From: an uncultured Paraprevotella sp.
GTDB taxonomy: Bacteria; Bacteroidota; Bacteroidia; Bacteroidales; Bacteroidaceae
Direction of reading: 5' to 3'
Assembly: GCA_944321565.1 (NCBI GenBank)
Contig: CALULT010000032.1
Coordinates: forward strand, 1 to 36,886
Length of the DNA: 36,886 bases
Position 1 is the first letter of the stretch; each line of letters opens with the position of its first letter. Under the pieces are notes generated by a model that saw only the letters and a program-made list of their open reading frames with translations, did not search any database and was not told the origin of the DNA. The position numbers were made by a program, and so were the translations under genes. Positions 31,219-36,886 of this stretch are shown in pieces.

Positions 31219-32622
31219 TTATTGTATTCTTTGCGCCATGAAACTTTCCACGTCGTCGAGGTGGTAGGGGATGCGTTCACGTCCCAGCATGCGGCAACCG
31301 TCGGCGGTGACCAGGATGTCGTCTTCGATGCGGATGCCTCCAAAGTCCTTGTAAGTTTCCAAGAGATCGTAGTTGATGAAGTTCTTGTGCAGTCCTTTGC
31401 TTTTCCAGTCGTCGATGAGGGCGGGTATGAAGTAAATTCCCGGCTCGTCGGTCATCACCCAGCCTTCTTGCAACCGGCGGCCGCAGCGCAGGCAGTTGGT
31501 GCCGAATTGCGTGGACGGGCGCACTTCATCGTCGAAACCGACGTACTGCTGCCCCAAGCCTTCCATGTCGTGCACGTCCATGCCCATAGCATGTCCCAGC
31601 CCGTGGGGGAAAAACATGGCGTGTGCCCCGTTGCGCACGGCCTCCTCCGTGTCACCTTTCATGAGCCCCAATTCTTTCAACTTGTCGGTCATCAGGCGGG
31701 CCACACTGAAGTGTACGTCCCACCACTTGATGCCGGGTCGCGCGATGTCCAGCACATGGTCGTGGCAAGCTTCCACGATGCTGTAAATCTCCCGTTGGCG
31801 GGGGGTGAATTTCCCGCAGACCGGCGTGGTGCGCGTGTTGTCGGAGCAATAGTTCTCGTTTGTCTCGGCGCCTGCGTCGCAGAGCATCAGCCGTCCGGCT
31901 TCCAGCGGATGCGGCGTGGGGGCGCCATGCATGATTTCCCCATGCATCGTCAGGATGGTGGGGAAGCTGGGCATGCAGCCTTTGGAGGCGGCGATGCCGC
32001 CGAGTACGCCTGCGATGGATTGTTCCGTGACACCCGGGCGGCACAGGCGCATGGCCATGGTGTGCATTTCATACCCGATGGCGCAGGCTTTCTCGATTTC
32101 TTCGACTTCGGCCGCGCTTTTCACCATGCGTTGGTCGATGACAGCCATAATCAGTTCCAGCGAAGCTTTTTCACGCTGTTGTGAGGGATGGATGCCGGTC
32201 AGGTCCATCAGTTGAATCATCGTGTCGTGTCGGTAGGGTGGCAGAAAATGGATGCGTTGCCCGCTGGCTTGGGCCTTGTGTACGAGGGTTTCCAGCCGTT
32301 CCGTGGGCGCGCTTTCCGCAATGCCTGTTTGTACGGCCATGTCGGCCACGCTGTCCACGTTGCCGAACCACACGATGTCTTCCACGTCAATGTCGTTGCC
32401 TATCAGGTATTCTTTGTCGTTGTCCACATCAATGACACCGATGAGTCCTTCCCGGTGTAGTCCGTAGAAGTAGAGGAAACTGCTGTCTTGGCGGTGGGGG
32501 TAGGTGTTGGCCGGGTAATTGGCAGGCGCACCGTTGTTGCCGAAGAACAGAATCAGCCCGCTCTTGACTTGGTGCTTGAGCTTGTTGCGTCGGGAAATAT
32601 AGATGTCTTTGTCGAATAGCAT
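31219..32622 (-). CDS. Xaa-Pro aminopeptidase (M24B, aminopeptidase P family)
   Basis: This 467-residue metallopeptidase removes an N-terminal residue before proline. The N-terminal creatinase-like domain is followed by the pita-bread catalytic domain. Metal ligands are visible in CDAGAETNENYCSDNTR (two Asp), HGLGHAMGMDVHD, TDEPGIYF and GGIRIEDDILV. ATG 32622 is chosen, since the frame's earlier TTG at 32646 overlaps a -7 element. No signal peptide is seen, so it is likely cytoplasmic. It lies upstream of the C1 peptidase gene, divergent from the patatin gene. Identity is very sure. Confidence 0.93.
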   Translation of the reverse strand: MLFDKDIYISRRNKLKHQVKSGLILFFGNNGAPANYPANTYPHRQDSSFLYFYGLHREGLIGVIDVDNDKEYLIGNDIDVEDIVWFGNVDSVADMAVQTGIAESAPTERLETLVHKAQASGQRIHFLPPYRHDTMIQLMDLTGIHPSQQREKASLELIMAVIDQRMVKSAAEVEEIEKACAIGYEMHTMAMRLCRPGVTEQSIAGVLGGIAASKGCMPSFPTILTMHGEIMHGAPTPHPLEAGRLMLCDAGAETNENYCSDNTRTTPVCGKFTPRQREIYSIVEACHDHVLDIARPGIKWWDVHFSVARLMTDKLKELGLMKGDTEEAVRNGAHAMFFPHGLGHAMGMDVHDMEGLGQQYVGFDDEVRPSTQFGTNCLRCGRRLQEGWVMTDEPGIYFIPALIDDWKSKGLHKNFINYDLLETYKDFGGIRIEDDILVTADGCRMLGRERIPYHLDDVESFMAQRIQ

Positions 32623-32643
32623 AGGCGTTTTTAATAAATTATG

Positions 32644-32651
32644 CAAAAATA
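32644..32651 (-). promoter_or_regulatory. -7 element for the M24 peptidase gene
   Basis: TATTTTTG on the minus strand matches TAnnTTTG, 21 bases before the ATG. On the other strand TATCTTTA (32675-32682) is a weaker candidate for the patatin gene. Confidence 0.55.
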
Positions 32652-32702
32652 CGGAATTAAATCGGGAAAATCCTTATCTTTATCGTGAAATTAGGAATAA
32701 TT

Positions 32703-33554
32703 ATGGAGATGAAGAAACATATAGGCTTGGTGCTTGAAGGTGGCGGTATGCGTGGAGTTTTCACGTGTGGCGTGTTGGACTGGTTGTTGGATCGCCGTAT
32801 AGATTTTCCTTATACCGTGGCCGTGTCGGCCGGGGCATGCAACGGCTTGTCCTACATGAGCCATCAGCGAGGACGGGCCAAGTATAGCAACATTGACATG
32901 TTGGAGCAGTATAAGTACATCGGGTTGAAGTATTTGTGGACGCAACACAGCATACTCGACCAGGAATTGCTCTATGAGGAGTTCCCGCAGCGGCTCGTGC
33001 CCTATGATTTCGAAGCGTACAAGGCCAATCCGGGTGTGTTCGAGATGGTGACGACCAACTGCCTCACGGGATTGCCTAATTACTTGTCGGAAAAGAACGA
33101 CCCGCGCCGCCTGGTGCGCATTGCCAAGGCTTCCAGCAGCTTGCCTTACGTGTGCCCCGTGGTCATCGTGGACCGCATGCCTATGTTGGACGGCGGCATC
33201 GTGGATTCCATCCCCGTGGGACGGGCGATGGAGATGGGCTATGAGCGTAACGTGGTGGTGCTTACGCGTAACCGGGGATACCGCAAGGCATCGCGCGACA
33301 TCCGGATTCCACGTTTCATCTACCGTCGTTTCCCTGCTTTGCGCGAGGTGCTCAGCCATCGGTGCGAGTGCTACAACCGTCAGTTGGAGATGGTGGAACG
33401 GTTGGAAGACGAAGGGAAAATCTTGGTGGTGCGTCCGGTGGATGAAGTCAAGGTGGATCGGCTTGAGGGGAACGTGGACAAGCTTCGTGCTTTGTATGAT
33501 GAAGGCTATGCCTGTGCGGAAAAAGTGTTGGGGACACAGTTGGCTGGCTTTTGA
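32703..33554 (+). CDS. Patatin-like phospholipase
   Basis: This 283-residue protein is a patatin-fold lipid acyl hydrolase. The oxyanion-hole GGGMRG is at 13-18, and the nucleophile is S42 in AVSAG, where the usual GxSxG has alanine at the first glycine. The dyad aspartate is D163 in LDGG. It resembles the bacterial type (YjjU/RssA-like) and has no signal peptide. ATG 32703 is chosen for its upstream TAGGA site; ATG 32709 is also possible. A 94-residue gene follows 9 bases later, so the two likely form one operon. Family is sure; the lipid substrate is unknown. Confidence 0.9.
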   Translation: MEMKKHIGLVLEGGGMRGVFTCGVLDWLLDRRIDFPYTVAVSAGACNGLSYMSHQRGRAKYSNIDMLEQYKYIGLKYLWTQHSILDQELLYEEFPQRLVPYDFEAYKANPGVFEMVTTNCLTGLPNYLSEKNDPRRLVRIAKASSSLPYVCPVVIVDRMPMLDGGIVDSIPVGRAMEMGYERNVVVLTRNRGYRKASRDIRIPRFIYRRFPALREVLSHRCECYNRQLEMVERLEDEGKILVVRPVDEVKVDRLEGNVDKLRALYDEGYACAEKVLGTQLAGF

Positions 33555-33563
33555 GGAGAGGAT

Positions 33564-33848
33564 ATGGAAGAAGGACATCAAATAGAAAAGAACCCGCACG
33601 TGTATCAACCTGTATATACGGTGCAGGAAACGGACGGGATTATCCATTGGTTTGAGGAGAGGATGGACAAGTTGCCGCAAAGCTTGCAGTTGAATGAGGC
33701 CACATTCACGGCAAATCTTCCGCGCACCGTAGATGCTTTGTTGAAGGTGGCCAAGGCGCACCGTGAAAACATCACTGTCACGTTCAGTGGCTACGTGGCT
33801 CATTTGGTGCTTATCCGTTTGCGGTTGGAAGAGCAGGGAATGGCTTGA
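33564..33848 (+). CDS. Conserved-looking small protein of unknown function
   Basis: This 94-residue protein is not recognised. It has an acidic and polar start, a QETDGIIHWFEERM segment, a predicted helix around residues 30-65, and a hydrophobic C-terminal stretch (ITVTFSGYVAHLVLIRLRLEE). It has no signal peptide or clear membrane segment. The start has a GAGGA site 7 bases upstream. It lies 9 bases after the patatin gene and ends before a shared terminator, so it probably belongs with the phospholipase. It is a real gene by position and ribosome-binding site, but not by family evidence. Confidence 0.65.
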   Translation: MEEGHQIEKNPHVYQPVYTVQETDGIIHWFEERMDKLPQSLQLNEATFTANLPRTVDALLKVAKAHRENITVTFSGYVAHLVLIRLRLEEQGMA

Positions 33849-33870
33849 AATTCAGCGTATGAAGAGTTTC

Positions 33871-33908
33871 AAAAAAGCCTCGCAAGCTTGATGCCTGCGG
33901 GGCTTTTA
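33871..33908. terminator. Bidirectional terminator between the 94-residue gene and nifJ
   Basis: AAAAGCC (33873-33879) pairs with GGCTTTT (33901-33907). Inner CGCA/TGCG and GC/GC pairs lie around a TTGAT loop. A run to the left and T run to the right let it work on both strands. Confidence 0.85.
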
Positions 33909-33928
33909 TAATCATAAGGATTGTGGCT

Positions 33929-36886
33929 TTATTCGCTCCAGTCCATCTTGGTCATGCGCACGTAGCTCTGGTAACGCTTCTTGGCCATTTCCTCGCAAGC
34001 GTTGAAGAGGTCGGCGGCTTCTGCCGGGTATTGCTTCATGACGGAAGCAAAGCGGACTTCGCCTTTCAGGTAGTCTTGGAAACCATCCCAGTTCGGCTCC
34101 TTGGAGTCGAGCGAGAACGGATTCTTGCCCTCGGCCTCCAATGCCGGGTTGAAACGCCACAAGTGCCAGTAACCGCACTTCACGGCTGCCTCTTCCTCGG
34201 CCTGCGACTTGCCCATGCCTTTCTTCAGGCCGTGGTTGATGCACGGTGCGTAGGCGATGATGATGGACGGGCCGGGATAAGCTTCGGCTTCGCGGATGGC
34301 TTTCAGGCATTGTGCATGGTCAGCACCCATGGCAATCTGTGCCACATACACGTAGCCATAAGTTGTGGCAATCATGCCCAAGTCTTTCTTGCGCACACGC
34401 TTGCCGGAAGCGGCGAACTTGGCGATGGCACCGAGCGGAGTTGCCTTGGAAGACTGGCCGCCCGTGTTGGAATAAACTTCCGTGTCGAGCACGAGGATGT
34501 TCACGTCTTCTCCCGATGCGATGACATGATCCAAGCCACCGTAGCCGATATCATAAGAAGCACCGTCGCCACCGATGATCCACTGGCTGCGTTTTACCAG
34601 ATAGTGGGACAGTTCGGACAGCTTCGCGCAGTTCGGGCAACCTGCGGCCTTGCCTGCTTCGATGAGCGGCAGGAGCTTCTCGGCGGCAGCCTTGCTGGCA
34701 TCGGCATCGTTCATGCCGTCAATCCATTCCTGTGCGGCAGCCTTGAAGTCGGCCGGTGTGCCTTCGGCAGCGATAGCTTCTTCCAAGATGGCTTTGATGC
34801 GGGCGCGCATCTTCTTGTTGGCCAAAGCCATACCCATGCCATATTCGCAGAAGTCCTCGAACAGGGAGTTGGCCCAAGCCGGACCTTGACCCTTTTCGTT
34901 CGTCGTATAAGGCGTGGAAGGAATAGAACCGGAATAGATGGAAGAACAACCCGTGGCGTTGGACACGATTTCGCGGTCGCCGAAGAGCTGGGAAATAAGT
35001 TTCACATACGGAGTTTCGCCGCAGCCTGAGCAAGCGCCCGAGAACTCGAAGAGCGGAGTAGCGAACTGTGAGTTCTTCGGATTGCTCTTGATGTCCACCA
35101 AGTTTTGTTTGCTCTTCACGTTCTTCACGCAGTAGTCCCAGTTGGCAGCTTCGTCGAGTTCCTGTTCCAGCGGCACCATCGTGAGGGCCTTGCCCAGTTT
35201 CGGGTTGCCCGGGCAGACATCGGCGCAGTTGCCGCAGCCCAAGCAGTCCATGACGCTCACCTGGATGCGGAAGTGCATGCCCTTCATGGCGGCAGGAGCC
35301 TTCATTTCGATGCTTGCCGCGTTGAGGCCTTTCACTTCTTCTGCATCGAGTACGAACGGGCGGATGGCAGCGTGAGGACAAACATAGGCACACTTGTTGC
35401 ACTGGATACAGTTTTCCGGAGTCCATGTCGGAACGAAAGTGGCCACACCGCGCTTCTCGTAAGCGGCAGTGCCTTGCGGCCAAGTGCCATCCTCGATTCC
35501 CTTGAAGGCGGAAACTTTCAGCAGGTCGCCGTCCTGTGCGTTGATGGGGCGCACCACTTCGTTAATGAATGCGGGATCGTCGTTGGCTTGTGCGGGTTCG
35601 GCCTCGAGCGTAGCCCATGCCGGGTCAACGGCCAGTTCCTTGTATTCACCGCCGCGGTCAACGGCTGCATAGTTCTTGTCCACCACGTCTTGGCCCTTCT
35701 TGCCGTACGACTTCACGATGAACTTCTTCATCTGTTCTACGGCCAAATCCACGGGGATGACACCTGTGATGCGGAAGAAGGCCGACTGCAGGATGGTGTT
35801 GGTGCGGTTGCCCAGCCCGATTTCCTGTGCGATCTTCGTGGCGTTGATATAGTAAACCTTGATGTTGTTCTTGGCAAAGTAAGCCTTCACGCGGTTCGGC
35901 AGGTTCTTGGCCAGCTCCTCGCCTTCCCAAATGGTGTTCAGCAAGAAGGTGCCGTTCTTCTTCAAACCGCGGGTCACGTCGTACATGTGCAAGTAAGCCT
36001 GTACGTGGCAAGCCACGAAGTTCGGCGTGTTCACCAAGTATGTGGAACGGATGGGAGAGTCGCCGAAGCGCAGGTGCGAGCAAGTGAAACCACCGGACTT
36101 CTTGGAGTCGTAAGAGAAGTAAGCCTGGCAGTGCTTGTTCGTGTTGTCGCCGATGATTTTCACAGAGTTCTTGTTGGCACCCACCGTACCGTCGGCACCC
36201 AAGCCGTAGAACTTGGCTTCGAACATGCCTTCGCCGCCCACGGCGATTTCTTCTCCTTGCGGGAGCGAAGTGAAGGTCACGTCGTCGATGATGCCCAAAG
36301 TGAACTGGTTCTTCGGTTCCGGAAGGGCGAGGTTTTCATATACGGCCAGAATCTGAGCCGGGGTCGTGTCGTTCGAGCCGAGACCGTAGCGTCCGCCCAC
36401 GATGACGGGGGCGTCGGCCTTGCCATAGAAGCATTCCTTCACGTCCAGGTACAGCGGTTCGCCGTTGGCACCCGGTTCTTTCGTGCGGTCCAGGACGGCG
36501 ATTTTCTTGGCACTGGCCGGAACAGCTGCCAGGAAGTGCTTGGCCGAGAACGGACGGTAGAGGTGTACGGCCACTAAACCCACTTTTTCGCCCTTGGCTG
36601 CCAGGTAGTCGATGGTCTCGCGGATGGCTTCGGTCACGGAACCCATGGCGATGATGACGCGGTCGGCATCCTCTGCGCCGTAGTAAGAGAACAAGCCATA
36701 TTTGCGACCCGTGATTTCGGAAACTTTGTTCATGTAGTCTTCCACGATGGCGGGCACTGCATCATAGTACGGGTTGCAGGATTCGCGGTGGGTGAAGAAC
36801 GTGTCGGGATTCTCGGCCATGCCACGTGCCACGGGATGTTCGGGCGAAAGGGCGCGGTGGCGGAATTCAGACAAAGCCTCCTGGTC
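33929..36886 (-). CDS. nifJ: Pyruvate:ferredoxin (flavodoxin) oxidoreductase, N-terminus cut by the window edge
   Basis: PFOR oxidises pyruvate with CoA to acetyl-CoA and CO2, reducing ferredoxin. About 985 C-terminal residues of a roughly 1180-residue protein are present; the frame stays open to base 36886, so the true start lies outside. Two [4Fe-4S] motifs are visible (CIQCNKCAYVCP near 35400 and CLGCGNCADVCPG near 35230). A third cluster begins at CSGCGE near 35030. The TPP site GDGASYDIGYGG lies near 34560 with TEVYSNTGGQSSK after it. The domains follow the single-chain order. Its product feeds Pta and AckA, encoded at 20769-23006. Identity is very sure. Confidence 0.97.
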   Translation of the reverse strand, partial: DQEALSEFRHRALSPEHPVARGMAENPDTFFTHRESCNPYYDAVPAIVEDYMNKVSEITGRKYGLFSYYGAEDADRVIIAMGSVTEAIRETIDYLAAKGEKVGLVAVHLYRPFSAKHFLAAVPASAKKIAVLDRTKEPGANGEPLYLDVKECFYGKADAPVIVGGRYGLGSNDTTPAQILAVYENLALPEPKNQFTLGIIDDVTFTSLPQGEEIAVGGEGMFEAKFYGLGADGTVGANKNSVKIIGDNTNKHCQAYFSYDSKKSGGFTCSHLRFGDSPIRSTYLVNTPNFVACHVQAYLHMYDVTRGLKKNGTFLLNTIWEGEELAKNLPNRVKAYFAKNNIKVYYINATKIAQEIGLGNRTNTILQSAFFRITGVIPVDLAVEQMKKFIVKSYGKKGQDVVDKNYAAVDRGGEYKELAVDPAWATLEAEPAQANDDPAFINEVVRPINAQDGDLLKVSAFKGIEDGTWPQGTAAYEKRGVATFVPTWTPENCIQCNKCAYVCPHAAIRPFVLDAEEVKGLNAASIEMKAPAAMKGMHFRIQVSVMDCLGCGNCADVCPGNPKLGKALTMVPLEQELDEAANWDYCVKNVKSKQNLVDIKSNPKNSQFATPLFEFSGACSGCGETPYVKLISQLFGDREIVSNATGCSSIYSGSIPSTPYTTNEKGQGPAWANSLFEDFCEYGMGMALANKKMRARIKAILEEAIAAEGTPADFKAAAQEWIDGMNDADASKAAAEKLLPLIEAGKAAGCPNCAKLSELSHYLVKRSQWIIGGDGASYDIGYGGLDHVIASGEDVNILVLDTEVYSNTGGQSSKATPLGAIAKFAASGKRVRKKDLGMIATTYGYVYVAQIAMGADHAQCLKAIREAEAYPGPSIIIAYAPCINHGLKKGMGKSQAEEEAAVKCGYWHLWRFNPALEAEGKNPFSLDSKEPNWDGFQDYLKGEVRFASVMKQYPAEAADLFNACEEMAKKRYQSYVRMTKMDWSE

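Noticed and set aside
33923-36577. Plus-strand readings opposite nifJ
   Set aside because: Antisense shadows of the PFOR gene, whose cluster and TPP motifs are intact.

Overview
The window looks like a chromosomal piece of a GC-rich Bacteroidales bacterium (phylum Bacteroidota). Three things point there: repeated Bacteroidota-type promoters (TTG/TTTG, about 20 bases, TAnnTTTG); an N-succinylornithine carbamoyltransferase (ArgF') very close to the Bacteroides enzyme; and a NigD-like lipoprotein plus Bacteroidales-type gene neighbourhoods. Family or genus cannot be fixed from this sequence alone. No rRNA, tRNA or CRISPR array was found.

Layout. (1) 1-2000 is accessory-looking: about 670 bases without a credible gene, holding a possible IS21-family end, a 22-24-base iteron-like tandem repeat, a 63-base nested tandem repeat and several hairpins, then a VapE-family helicase/ATPase gene with its own promoter. 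(2) 2082-2435 is a small CGGC-domain protein. (3) 2653-11736 is a ten-gene plus-strand arginine/proline cluster: argR, a GNAT acyltransferase that probably makes N-acylglutamate, argG, a PspC-domain protein, argC, argD, proC, proB, proA and argF', closed by a terminator. An ARG-box-like operator lies before argR. Both pathways start from glutamate and appear to share one transcript. argA (classical), argB, argE and argH are not in the window. (4) 11819-16464, minus strand, is an envelope-flavoured operon: PASTA protein, rluD, ddl, acyltransferase and NigD-like lipoprotein. (5) rpmH (minus) and efp (plus) diverge from one promoter region. A plus-strand run follows: GT2 glycosyltransferase, radC, DUF59 protein and lpxH. 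(6) 20769-24764, minus strand: ackA and pta (acetate/ATP branch), then cdaA and folP. (7) murF (plus) meets recQ (minus) tail to tail with a 3-base gap; recQ follows recJ. (8) A secreted C1 peptidase and an M24 peptidase lie on the minus strand. (9) A patatin-like lipase and a 94-residue unknown protein lie on the plus strand. (10) The window ends inside nifJ (pyruvate:ferredoxin oxidoreductase), whose N-terminus is cut off.

Most of the window is core metabolism. The parts worth a second look are the repeat-rich left end, the regulation and odd members of the arginine operon (operator, near-leaderless argR, Cys-rich GNAT, embedded PspC, Ser90 in ArgF'), and several very compact terminator/promoter or convergent junctions. 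I do not see a clear new defence or mobile system.
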